From positions 1 to 64,000 of the forward strand of contig NZ_CANLER010000003.1 of the NCBI RefSeq assembly GCF_947489715.1: a stretch of DNA of 64,000 nt, in the 5' to 3' direction. Source of the DNA: an uncultured Roseovarius sp. GTDB taxonomy: Bacteria; Pseudomonadota; Alphaproteobacteria; Rhodobacterales; Rhodobacteraceae. The position numbers and the translations under genes were made by a program. Below the pieces are notes generated by a model. That model saw nothing but the letters and a program-made list of their open reading frames with translations. It searched no databases and was not told the origin of the DNA. Shown in pieces: positions 24,878 to 33,234 of this stretch (position 1 is the first letter of the stretch; every line of letters starts with the position of its first letter).

Positions 24878-25732
24878 TCAAAGAGTGTCTTCAACCACCT
24901 TCAAGATCCATTCACGCGAATATCTCAGATGTGGTATGTCACGGTCTTGCTGGTGGTGTAGCATCCACAAGGGCTGACGCAGCACGGTCTCGGACAGCGC
25001 GGTCAGCCGCGGGTCTCGATCCCCAATACATCTTGGCAACAACGCCCGGGCCGCACCACAGGCCACGATCTCAGATAGCGCATCAAATTGCTGTGTCCGG
25101 TAGCGAAAACCGTGCTCACCTGCTAGGTTGGTCATCACGTCCTCTCCGGTCGTACGTACATGCCGCTCCATCAATCCGGCCCAAGGTATATCTTTGTTTT
25201 GGTTCGACGTGGCGTGATAAACAGCATAACGCAATACTCCGAGACGCTCCGCGTCAATCCGTGGATCATTGTCCCGGATTTCACCCGGGCGGTCTTCGAT
25301 CCTGATCGCGATATCCGCCTCACGCCGCTGCAATCCTGCCTTGCTGGCTGTCCCGACCAACTCGACCCGGATACGGCGGCGCGCTCCCAGACAAGCAACC
25401 GCCGGCGCAAAGATAGTCGAGATCAGAAACGGAGGTGCGGTCATCCGCATGTCCCGCCAGATCGCCCCTTGATCCGTCACCGGGTTCAATTGTTCAGCAT
25501 CGCGCAACGCTTCGGCTGCTTCTTCGACATGGCTCAGTAGTGGTTCGCATTCCTTGGTTGGATAAAACCGATCACCATCGCGAATGAACAAACGGTGCCC
25601 CAGCCGCTGTTCCAAAGATTTGACCCGCCGTCCCACCGTCGTGGCATCAAGCCGCAACATCCGCGCCGCGCCGGTATAAGTGCCGGTCCGAAATACCGCC
25701 AGAATCGTGCGCCAATGATCCCAGTCGATCAT
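24878..25732 (-). CDS. LysR-family transcriptional regulator
   Basis: A 284-residue regulator with an N-terminal winged helix (WDHWRTILAVFRTGTYTGAARMLRLDATTVGRRVKSLEQRLGHRLF condensed: helix-turn-helix at about 18-45) and a substrate-binding-like effector domain. It belongs to the group whose HTH has DATTVGRRV instead of the usual QPAVSxxI. The target is not clear. The divergent neighbour is the small exported protein at 25860, 127 bases away; that shared AT-rich gap is the likeliest site of action. Confidence 0.9.
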   Translation of the reverse strand: MIDWDHWRTILAVFRTGTYTGAARMLRLDATTVGRRVKSLEQRLGHRLFIRDGDRFYPTKECEPLLSHVEEAAEALRDAEQLNPVTDQGAIWRDMRMTAPPFLISTIFAPAVACLGARRRIRVELVGTASKAGLQRREADIAIRIEDRPGEIRDNDPRIDAERLGVLRYAVYHATSNQNKDIPWAGLMERHVRTTGEDVMTNLAGEHGFRYRTQQFDALSEIVACGAARALLPRCIGDRDPRLTALSETVLRQPLWMLHHQQDRDIPHLRYSREWILKVVEDTL

Positions 25733-25859
25733 ACTGGTGGCCTCCTTGTTATTGTAGATTTTTGACCTGCATTTTCGCAGGCATACTACCGATTATCGCA
25801 AATTGAATTGCAAAAACACAGTAATAAACTTTGGATACCGACAAATTCAGGAGACAAAA

Positions 25860-26234
25860 ATGCAGATTCCAAACCCTATCGTTAGAACAACCGCCGCACT
25901 TGTAGCAGCGACGCTTTTCACAACGCCGCTCTATGCTGGTGATATGCCAAACGCTCAGGAAATCGCTGAAGCGGTTTCAGATCATACTTACCAGGGTTCA
26001 ATGAGTGCAGGTGGTTCCGGTTTTGCCGAATATTATGCCCCCGACGGATCAATCCGTGGAGTGGACTATTCCGGCAAATGGCGCACCGAAGATGGTGTGA
26101 TGTGTTTCAAATACGGCGATGGCGAGGATCGCTGTTTCGAGGTGACACTCGATGGTCCATCAATGGTAATGCTGAAGGACGGCAAGATCGACGGAAATGG
26201 GATGCTGATCAAAGGCAATCCACAGGGCTTCTGA
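25860..26234 (+). CDS. Small exported protein of unknown function
   Basis: A 124-residue protein with a signal peptide (MQIPNPIVRTTAALVAATLF, cleaved near LYAG). The mature part contains AQEIAEAVSDHTYQGSM, YYAPDGSIRGVDYSGKW, RTEDGVMCFKYGDGEDRCFEV with two Cys that could form a disulfide, and GNGMLIKGNPQGF. This pattern of short strands with a W and Cys pair is seen in small periplasmic beta-barrel proteins of Rhodobacterales. AGGAGACAAAA precedes the ATG. It is divergent from the LysR gene, which may control it. Confidence 0.75.
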   Translation: MQIPNPIVRTTAALVAATLFTTPLYAGDMPNAQEIAEAVSDHTYQGSMSAGGSGFAEYYAPDGSIRGVDYSGKWRTEDGVMCFKYGDGEDRCFEVTLDGPSMVMLKDGKIDGNGMLIKGNPQGF

Positions 26235-26304
26235 GACTTAAGCAAGAAGTGTCCATTGCAGCCGAGTAGTACTTGCACACTTCATCTCTAAAGAAATACC
26301 TTGA

Positions 26305-26331
26305 CCGGAGGTGCATCACCCTTGCCTCCGG
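26305..26331. terminator. Possible hairpin between the exported protein gene and formate dehydrogenase
   Basis: CCGGAGG (26305-26311) pairs with CCTCCGG (26325-26331) around a 13-base loop in the 222-base gap between convergent genes. The flank on the plus strand is CAAAAAGG, with no T-run, so a terminator role is only a possibility. Confidence 0.3.
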
Positions 26332-26456
26332 CAAAAAGGCTGAAGGTGATGCGTTACATCCAAAGCTCGAGACCCGAAAATGGAGCCATGAACTAGTAAC
26401 GAGCTAAAGCGAGCGCGCCAGCGCACTTAATCAGGTGACCGCTTGACCCCCAACAC

Positions 26457-29222
26457 TTACTCTGCCGCCACCGCTCCCGGGTTTGCCGCCTCGACCTTCA
26501 CTGCCGAGAACTTGAATTCCGGGATCTTACCATAGGGGTCGACCGCGGGATTGGTCAGGATGTTAGCCGCTGCCTCGACGTAGGCGAAGGGCAGGAACAC
26601 CATATCGGGCGAAATAGCACGGTCAGCGCGGGCCATGATCTCGATGCTGCCACGTTTGGTGGTCAGACGCACATGATCGCCGGGTTCAACGCCCAGTTTG
26701 CGCAAGGTGCTGGGATGCATCGAACAGTTGGCCTCCGGTTCCACCGCATCGAGCACGGTGGCACGGCGCGTCATCGACCCGGTATGCCAGTGTTCTAGCT
26801 GCCTGCCTGTAGTCAGAACCATCGGATAGTCGGCATCGGGTGGATCGTCCGGTGCAATGACGCTGGCCGGCGTAAAGCGTGCACGACCTTCAGGCCGCGG
26901 AAAGCCATCGCCGAACACGACTGCCTGGCCGGGATCTTCGGGGCCCAGGCTGGGATAGGTCACGGCAGTATTTTCCAGTCGCTCCCAAGTAATGTTGTCG
27001 AGCGAGCGCATGTTGATCGCCATCTCGGCAAACACTTCGGAGGGGTGCGTATAGGTCCAGTTCAAACCGCAGCGCTTGGCCAACTCAACCTCAATCAACC
27101 AATCCTCTTTCGCCTCACCCGGCGGGGCGACGGCGGGGCGCAGCATCTGCACCTGCCGGTTGGTATTAGATACCGTACCGGATTTTTCATATAACGCGCT
27201 CGCCGGCAGGATCACATCGGCATAGTTCGCCGTTTCGGTAATGAAAATGTCCTGCACCACCAGATGATCCAGTTTTGCCAGAGCATCACGGGCGTGTTCC
27301 ACATCCGGGTCCGACATCGCAGGGTTTTCACCCAGAATATACATCGCCTTGATCTGATCATCGTGCACCGCATCCATGATCTCGGTCACGGTCAGGCCCT
27401 TTTCGTTCGAGAAGTCGCCAGTGCCCCAGACATCCGTAAAGGCCGAACGCACGCCATCGTCGGTGACGGTCTGATAGTCCGGCAGGAACATCGGGATAAG
27501 CCCCGCATCGGACGCGCCCTGCACATTATTCTGACCACGCAGGGGATGCAGGCCGGTGCCCGGACGACCGACGTGGCCGCACATCAGTGCAAGCGAAATC
27601 AGGCAGCGCGAGTTATCCGTGCCGTGGATATGCTGGCTGACACCCATGCCCCAGAAGATCATGCCCGACTTGGCGTTGGCGAAATCGCGCGCGACCTGGC
27701 GCAGGGTTTCGGCTGGAATACCGCATATATCTTCCATCTTCTCCGGGTTGAAATCGGCAAGATGCGCCTTTTCCGCTTCCCAGTTTTCGGTATAGGCGTC
27801 GATATATTGTTGATCGTAGAGGCCCTCCTCGACAATCGTGTGCATGATTGCGTTCAGCATACTGACATCCGCGCCGGGGCGGAATTGCAGCATATGGGTG
27901 GCGAAACGGCGCAGGCCAACCCCGCGCGGATCCATCACGATCAGCTTGCCGCCGCGCTTGGTGAACTGCTTGAAATAGGTCGCCGCAACGGGGTGGTTCT
28001 CGATCGGGTTGCAGCCAATGGCAATCGCCACATCGGCGTTTTCGATCTCGTTGAACGTTGCGGTCACCGCGCCCGAGCCAACGTTTTCGATCAGTGCTGC
28101 CACGGAGGAAGCATGGCACAGTCGCGTGCAGTGATCGACATTATTGTGGCCAAAGCCCTGGCGGATGAACTTCTGGAACAGATACGCCTCTTCATTAGTG
28201 CATTTGGCCGATCCAAAACCCGCCACTTCGCGTCCCCGGCCCTTTAAGCCATTCGCAGCGAAATCTAGTGCCTCGTCCCAGCTGGCTTCGCGGAAAAATT
28301 CCTGCCAGTTGTCTGGATCGACGTTCAGACCTTTTGCCGGCGCGTCGTCGCGACGGATAAGTGGCTTGGTCAGGCGATGCTGGTGGTGGATGTAGTCATA
28401 GCCAAAGCGGCCCTTGACGCACAAACGCCCCTCATTCGCAGGGCCGTTGATGCCCTCGACATATTTCACCTTGCCGTCCTTGACCTTGATGCTGATCTGA
28501 CAGCCGACGCCGCAGAAGGCGCAGACGCTTTCGACCTCGCTGTCGTAATCCTTACTATCGCCCATCTGCGCGTCATCCACGACCGAGGACGGCATCAGCG
28601 CGCCGGTCGGACAGGCCTGCACACATTCTCCACAAGCGACACAAGTGCTGGCGCCCATCGGGTCAGCGAAATCGAAAGTCGGGTAGGCATCATGGCCCCG
28701 GCCCGCCATGCCGATCACGTCATTGACCTGCACTTCGCGGCAAGCACGTACGCACAGGCCGCATTGAATGCAGGCGTCCAGATTGACGCTCATCGCCACA
28801 TGACTGTCATCCAGAAGCGGGATGCGCCCCTCTTCCAGCTTGGGAAAGCGGCTTTCACTGACGCCATTGGCCTCGGCCATGTCCCAAAGGTGCGAAGATT
28901 TGTCATGGGACGCGTCACGCTCGGGCTGGTCTGCCAATAGCATCTCGACCACCATCTTGCGGGCATTTTCCGCGCGGGCCGAATTGGTCGTCACCACCAT
29001 GCCGTCCACCGCTTCGCGGATGCAGGATGCGATGAGCGTGCGTTCACCTTCAACCTCGACCATGCAGGCGCGGCAATTGCCATCGGGGCGATACCCCGGC
29101 GCGGGTTTGTGGCACAGATGCGGGATTACCAGCCCTCGGCCATGCGCTACTTCCCAAATCGTCTGCCCCGCCGCAGTCTCGACTTCCTTGCCATCCAGGG
29201 TGAATTTGATCGTGTCGGACAT
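26457..29222 (-). CDS. fdhF: Formate dehydrogenase alpha subunit (molybdenum/tungsten, Cys type)
   Basis: Oxidises formate to CO2. The 921-residue protein has a NuoG-like N-terminus: [2Fe-2S] Cys at HLCHKPAPGYRPDGNCRAC, then two ferredoxin [4Fe-4S] motifs (CIQCGLCVRAC, CVACGECVQAC), the MopB [4Fe-4S] site CAFCGVGCQI, and the catalytic Cys-His in DHCTRLCHAS, where selenoenzymes have Sec. The molybdopterin domains end in MVLTTGRQLEHWHTGSMTRR. The start was set at 29222 (MSDTIKF) after GAGGAG; the frame is open upstream without homology. There is no beta/gamma (FdsB/FdsG) or fdhD gene beside it, so its electron acceptor is not visible here. Confidence 0.93.
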   Translation of the reverse strand: MSDTIKFTLDGKEVETAAGQTIWEVAHGRGLVIPHLCHKPAPGYRPDGNCRACMVEVEGERTLIASCIREAVDGMVVTTNSARAENARKMVVEMLLADQPERDASHDKSSHLWDMAEANGVSESRFPKLEEGRIPLLDDSHVAMSVNLDACIQCGLCVRACREVQVNDVIGMAGRGHDAYPTFDFADPMGASTCVACGECVQACPTGALMPSSVVDDAQMGDSKDYDSEVESVCAFCGVGCQISIKVKDGKVKYVEGINGPANEGRLCVKGRFGYDYIHHQHRLTKPLIRRDDAPAKGLNVDPDNWQEFFREASWDEALDFAANGLKGRGREVAGFGSAKCTNEEAYLFQKFIRQGFGHNNVDHCTRLCHASSVAALIENVGSGAVTATFNEIENADVAIAIGCNPIENHPVAATYFKQFTKRGGKLIVMDPRGVGLRRFATHMLQFRPGADVSMLNAIMHTIVEEGLYDQQYIDAYTENWEAEKAHLADFNPEKMEDICGIPAETLRQVARDFANAKSGMIFWGMGVSQHIHGTDNSRCLISLALMCGHVGRPGTGLHPLRGQNNVQGASDAGLIPMFLPDYQTVTDDGVRSAFTDVWGTGDFSNEKGLTVTEIMDAVHDDQIKAMYILGENPAMSDPDVEHARDALAKLDHLVVQDIFITETANYADVILPASALYEKSGTVSNTNRQVQMLRPAVAPPGEAKEDWLIEVELAKRCGLNWTYTHPSEVFAEMAINMRSLDNITWERLENTAVTYPSLGPEDPGQAVVFGDGFPRPEGRARFTPASVIAPDDPPDADYPMVLTTGRQLEHWHTGSMTRRATVLDAVEPEANCSMHPSTLRKLGVEPGDHVRLTTKRGSIEIMARADRAISPDMVFLPFAYVEAAANILTNPAVDPYGKIPEFKFSAVKVEAANPGAVAAE

Positions 29223-29558
29223 GCGCAAAACTCCTCGTTCGCGCCACCTTAGACCATGCGAAGGAAAATGGGAGTCCGCCAATCCCGACACCTCTCCACT
29301 TTTTTGCGCCAAGCTGCGGTCTGAAACACCTCTGACGACATGTTTATCTTGGCAAGGAAATCCCTTGTCGAGGCACCAATTCACCACCACCCCAATCGGC
29401 GCGCTCAAGAATGCCATCGGCAAGGTTTTGCGCAGCAGTTATCCAGATTCGTTAACAGAATCAAAGGACTCTAGCGAATCGCTGATTTCAGCTATAGGTT
29501 GATAATTTCTAGCTATGCGCGAAAATCTATTGGAACTCACCACTGAGGACCGAAGGCC
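29223..29558. other. Intergenic region between formate dehydrogenase and a divergent small gene
   Basis: 336 bases with no supported gene. It must hold the promoters of the minus-strand formate dehydrogenase gene and of the plus-strand gene at 29559. No clear inverted repeat was seen. Confidence 0.5.
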
Positions 29559-29990
29559 ATGTACGTTGAATGCCATACCGCGAAAATTATGCACAAGTGG
29601 AGTGCAAATAACGGTCGCTTGTTGACCGGTGCGGTCTTGGTCGAATTCACGTTGCATGATGGAGCATTTCAAAATCAGCATCTGAGCGGTCGCTTGATTG
29701 AATATGTGTGCCTTCAAACCGACCCGGAATACAGTGACAAATTCAAGATCAGAAAGCTGGGTCGGCGCGCCTGTGAACAGGTCAGACGCTATTTCGACGG
29801 TGAAGGAGAGCGTGAAAACCTCTTTGCGGATGGGCCAGATAGTCCTCAGGATGACGGCCTGTCGCCCGCAGAAGAAGCTGAGCTGCAAGCTGAGCTTCGC
29901 TCGATTGAATTGGAATTCGAATATTCAGATCTGCCTGCACTCGGAATTACACCCGTTCAAAGCGATAGGCATCCCGCCCCGGTCGCCTGA
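29559..29990 (+). CDS. Hypothetical acidic protein
   Basis: A 143-residue protein preceded by GAAGGCC. The N-terminal half is beta-rich (MYVECHTAKIMHKW, TGAVLVEFTLHDG, LIEYVCLQTD), then a basic patch (KFKIRKLGRRACEQVRRYF) and an acidic helical tail (SPAEEAELQAELRSIELEFEYSD). No signal peptide or known motif was seen. An open frame on the other strand overlaps most of it; this one was preferred for its ribosome binding site and natural composition. Unrecognised; moderate support as a gene. Confidence 0.5.
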   Translation: MYVECHTAKIMHKWSANNGRLLTGAVLVEFTLHDGAFQNQHLSGRLIEYVCLQTDPEYSDKFKIRKLGRRACEQVRRYFDGEGERENLFADGPDSPQDDGLSPAEEAELQAELRSIELEFEYSDLPALGITPVQSDRHPAPVA

Positions 29991-30121
29991 CGAAATCCTG
30001 AATTTTCTGCTTGATGGTCATGGCAAGGCTTAAATCCACATAGATTTCCTGCCTCTCTGGCTTCCCCCCGCCTGCGCCTAGCGTTACCTTGCCGTGGAAA
30101 ACCGCTAACAGGATTCAGAAT

Positions 30122-30772
30122 TTGACAGAGATCATCCTTGTCCGCCATGGACAGGCCAATTCCGACGCCAAGGACGAAGCCAGCTATGACCGCCTGTCTG
30201 ATCTGGGTCGTCAGCAAGCAACCTGGCTGGGCCAGCACATGCGACGGACCAACCCACATTTCGACAATGTGGTCACCGGCACGTTGACCCGACAGGCCGA
30301 CACCGCCCGCGCCATGGGGTTTGACATCACCCGCCAGGATAAACGCCTGAACGAGCTGCAATATTTCCCGATGGCCGAGGCACTGGAACAGCAGCATGGC
30401 ACGCCTTACCCGCAAAGTGTCAGCGATTATGTTCATCACTTGCCGGTTCTGATGGACCATTGGCAGCGCGACCTCTTGTCAGGCATTCCCGAGCAATACG
30501 AAAATTTCGCCACCCGCATTACCACTCTGGTCGAAGAGCTTTGCGGAGCCCATGGCCGAGTCTTGCTGGTAACCTCAGGCGGTGTAATTGGCATGGTCAT
30601 GCGTCACATTCTAGCACTGGACAACGCCGCCACGTCACGTGTCATGTTGCAGATCATGAACAGCTCACTGCACCGGCTGCATTTCGTGCATGACCAGCTA
30701 ATGCTGGGCACGTTCAACGCCACTCCGCATCTGGACGCGCCCGACCGCGCCCATGCCCGCACCTTCGTCTGA
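30122..30772 (+). CDS. Histidine phosphatase (phosphoglycerate-mutase-like) family protein
   Basis: A 216-residue phosphohydrolase of the histidine phosphatase superfamily. ILVRHGQAN contains the phospho-accepting His, and VLLVTSGGVIGMVMRHIL the C-terminal block with the second His. Substrates in this family range from sugar phosphates to cobalamin intermediates and proteins; none is specified here. The start is a TTG at 30122 with AGGATT just upstream; no ATG fits the family N-terminus. The GST gene follows 22 bases later. Confidence 0.85.
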   Translation: MTEIILVRHGQANSDAKDEASYDRLSDLGRQQATWLGQHMRRTNPHFDNVVTGTLTRQADTARAMGFDITRQDKRLNELQYFPMAEALEQQHGTPYPQSVSDYVHHLPVLMDHWQRDLLSGIPEQYENFATRITTLVEELCGAHGRVLLVTSGGVIGMVMRHILALDNAATSRVMLQIMNSSLHRLHFVHDQLMLGTFNATPHLDAPDRAHARTFV

Positions 30773-30794
30773 TCCCCTGCCAAGGAACGCGCCC

Positions 30795-31412
30795 ATGAAA
30801 CTCTTTTATGCCCCCAACACGATCTCAATCGCCTCGGTCATCGCGCTCCGCGAAGCTGGGGTCAAATTCGAACCGGTTCGGCTCGATTTCGCCGCCGGAG
30901 AGCAAACCAAACCCGAATATCAAGCGATCAATCCCAAGGGCCGCGTGCCCGCACTGATCACCGATCACGGTACGCTGACAGAAACCGGCGCGATCCTCGA
31001 CTACATTGCCACTCTGGCACCAGATCAGGGCCTTGTACCGTCCGATCCGTGGCAGGCGGCACAGATGCGTGCAGTGATGTATTACCTGGCATCGACCATG
31101 CATGTGAACCACGCCCACAAGATGCGCGGCCATCGTTGGGCCGATCAAGAAAGCGCCCGCGCCGACATGACCGCCAAGGTCCCCCAGACCATGACGGAAA
31201 GCTGCCAGTTCATTGAGGAAAACGCCCTTACTGGACCATTCGTGATGGGCAGCACATTTACCATTGCCGATCCCTACCTCTACACCGTCTGCTCGTGGCT
31301 GGAAGGTGATGGGGTGAATGTTGGCGATTTTCCCAAAATTCTCGCCTTCCGTGAAGCAATGCGCACGCGTCCTTCGGTCCAGCACGCTCATGACGCGGGC
31401 ATGTTTGGCTAA
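30795..31412 (+). CDS. Glutathione S-transferase
   Basis: A 205-residue cytosolic GST with an N-terminal thioredoxin-like domain (MKLFYAPNTISIASVIALREAG; NPKGRVPALITDHGTLTETGAILDYI with the cis-Pro and Glu-Thr glutathione-binding site) and an all-helical C-terminal domain with FTIADPYLYTV (the conserved N-capping box). AAGGAACGC precedes the ATG. It is 22 bases downstream of the phosphatase and probably cotranscribed. Substrate unknown. Confidence 0.9.
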   Translation: MKLFYAPNTISIASVIALREAGVKFEPVRLDFAAGEQTKPEYQAINPKGRVPALITDHGTLTETGAILDYIATLAPDQGLVPSDPWQAAQMRAVMYYLASTMHVNHAHKMRGHRWADQESARADMTAKVPQTMTESCQFIEENALTGPFVMGSTFTIADPYLYTVCSWLEGDGVNVGDFPKILAFREAMRTRPSVQHAHDAGMFG

Positions 31413-32047
31413 ACCTTTGACCTATGCTTGATGAGGTAAGGCCGGCACTCACTGAAACTGCGCCGTCAAGAATTTAAGCTGCTTATGTCTGCAAAGGCAA
31501 AATTGCATCGCCCAAGGCTAGAGTGTCCGATCACTTGACGTCAATGGCCAAGAATTTCTACTGACGATGGATGCCGCGATTACCAATGCCCGGTAAATCC
31601 ATTCCAAAACTTTCAGAAAGCTGGCGAAATAAGGCCGCGTTCATGTGTGCTCTCAATGGATAACTTTGTGAGTCGGGCAGCAAAAAAATAAGCGTTGCAA
31701 CATTCCACTGAAAGGGAGGTTGCAACGCTATCTTTTAATCAGCCCTGGTGTTTAGCTCGCTAGCGTTCAATTTGGGGATGTAGGACACAACAAGACAACG
31801 GATATACACACGGGCTTTTAATTACTCGTCACATCAACAGATCGAATAATATTCGAAACTCACACGATACTTAGTAATGTCTTTTGCATCTTTTGGAAGC
31901 AGCTGTGAATTCGCGTCGTTGCCTAGGTAGATTTGCCTATGCTGAATTTTCTTGGCTCGCTTTGCCGAAACACTGTTGCTTTGGCTTGCAAGCTGTACCT
32001 ACGCAGCGAAATTGATTACAAATTCCAACGAATTCAGAGAGATTGTG
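31413..32047. other. 635-base AT-rich gap without a supported gene
   Basis: No credible coding frame was found between the GST gene and the Lrp-type gene. The sequence is more AT-rich than its neighbours and contains a perfect 11-bp hairpin at 31691-31729. It could carry a small RNA or old degraded DNA; nothing else is recognised. Confidence 0.6.
31691..31729 (-). terminator. Perfect hairpin followed by T-run on the minus strand
   Basis: AGCGTTGCAAC (31691-31701) and GTTGCAACGCT (31719-31729) pair perfectly over 11 bases with a 17-base loop. Read on the minus strand the stem is followed by TATTTTTTTG, the layout of an intrinsic terminator; on the plus strand ATCTTTTAATC follows. No minus-strand gene lies to the right within reach, so it may end an unannotated small RNA. 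Confidence 0.55.
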
Positions 32048-32542
32048 ATGAATCTCGTTGCCATTTACCTTATGAGCAATCAAAATCCTCCTATGGATGA
32101 CAAAGATCTTGAAATTCTCAAACTCATGCAATCAAACGTCCGCCTTACCGCGGAAACGCTTGGGTATGAGGTCGGCCTTTCACCACCAGCGATCCAAAAG
32201 CGCCTCAAAAAACTGCGTGAAACAGGCGTAATTGAAAACGAAATCGCAGTGCTTTCCCCGGCAAAACTCGGGCGGGAGATGACAGTGATCGTGCAAGTTA
32301 TGCTTGAGCGTGAAAGCCGCATGCATCTGGATGCCTTCAAACGCAGAATGCAGAATGCGCCTGCGGTTCAGCAATGCTATTACACCACCGGCGAGGCGGA
32401 TTTCATCTTGGTGGTGATCGTCAAAGACATCAAGGAATACGAGACCTTTACACAGGAATATTTCTTTGACGAATCCAATGTGAACAAATTTACCTCCTCG
32501 ATCGTCATGGACCGGGTGAAGGCGTCACTTGATATCCTATGA
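32048..32542 (+). CDS. Lrp/AsnC-family transcriptional regulator
   Basis: An approximately 164-residue regulator. The N-terminal winged helix DDKDLEILKLMQSNVRLTAETLGYEVGLSPPAIQKRLKKLRETGVI is condensed here to the HTH at about residues 30-60, followed by the RAM ligand-binding domain (VIVQVMLERES, CYYTTGEADFILVVIVKDIKEYE). The start at 32048 has AGAGAG at a usable distance; ATGs at 32072 and 32093 are also possible. The regulated gene is not obvious; Lrp members often control amino-acid catabolism. Confidence 0.85.
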   Translation: MNLVAIYLMSNQNPPMDDKDLEILKLMQSNVRLTAETLGYEVGLSPPAIQKRLKKLRETGVIENEIAVLSPAKLGREMTVIVQVMLERESRMHLDAFKRRMQNAPAVQQCYYTTGEADFILVVIVKDIKEYETFTQEYFFDESNVNKFTSSIVMDRVKASLDIL

Positions 32543-32676
32543 ACAGGACTGCCAGGTTCCCGGCGATGGTCTATTAGTTTTCGCCGCCGGGACCATACGG
32601 GCAAGACAGTCGTTGCGAACTTTGCCAATGACAGCTTACCACTTGCATTAGTGAAACTCTTTGTGCTGTTTTCAGC

Positions 32677-33234
32677 ATGATGACCGGCAGCCTATCAACA
32701 GTGTACCCTCTTAAACCTGACCGTATGCACGAGGTATGCGGCCCAGCGGCACCGTCTTTTGCCGCTGTATTCGCGGCACAGGCAGATGCACCGTTTTTAT
32801 GGATCAGAGAGGCTTGGCGCACAGAACAACTTCTTCCTGCCGGCTTCATTGATTTCTTCTCGCCGAACAACCTGTTGATCGCTTCTGCAAAAAACCTGAC
32901 CGAAGTTCTTGCTGTTGCAGAAGAAAGCCTGCGCTCATCCGTTGTTCCCCTTGTGATCATGGAATTGAGCCAACCGCTTAACCTTACCACTGGGCGGCGT
33001 TTGCAGTTGGCGGCTAAGGCAGGAAAATCTACCGCTTTAGCGATTATTCCTGAAGGCATGGGCAGTAATACTGCCGAGACCCGATGGCACTGCCGCCCAC
33101 TTTTTGATCCGGCAGACTCGACTCTGCAATGCTGGAAGCTTATTAAGAACAAATCAGGAACATTGGGTGTCTGGAATGTTCGATGGTCATCATCGTCGCG
33201 TCGTATCAATGTGGTTTCCGAGGCTGGCATCTGA
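32677..33234 (+). CDS. imuA: ImuA-like protein of the SOS mutasome
   Basis: A 185-residue RecA/SulA-like protein of the ImuA (ImuA2) type, needed with ImuB and DnaE2 for DNA-damage-induced mutagenesis in many alphaproteobacteria. Features are FLWIREAWRTEQLLPAGF, the strand PLVIMELSQPLNLTTGRRLQLAA and the C-terminal WKLIKNKSGTLGVWNVRW. It lacks an evident Walker A. It is first of three overlapping genes; imuB begins 58 bases before its end. No clear GTTC-N7-GTTC LexA box was seen in the 134 bases upstream. Confidence 0.85.
   Translation: MMTGSLSTVYPLKPDRMHEVCGPAAPSFAAVFAAQADAPFLWIREAWRTEQLLPAGFIDFFSPNNLLIASAKNLTEVLAVAEESLRSSVVPLVIMELSQPLNLTTGRRLQLAAKAGKSTALAIIPEGMGSNTAETRWHCRPLFDPADSTLQCWKLIKNKSGTLGVWNVRWSSSSRRINVVSEAGI

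Noticed and set aside
32543-32676. LexA-controlled promoter expected for imuA
   Set aside because: GAAC and GTTC motifs exist at 32541-32559 but with an 11-base spacing and wrong orientation for the GTTC-N7-GTTC type, so no SOS box is claimed.
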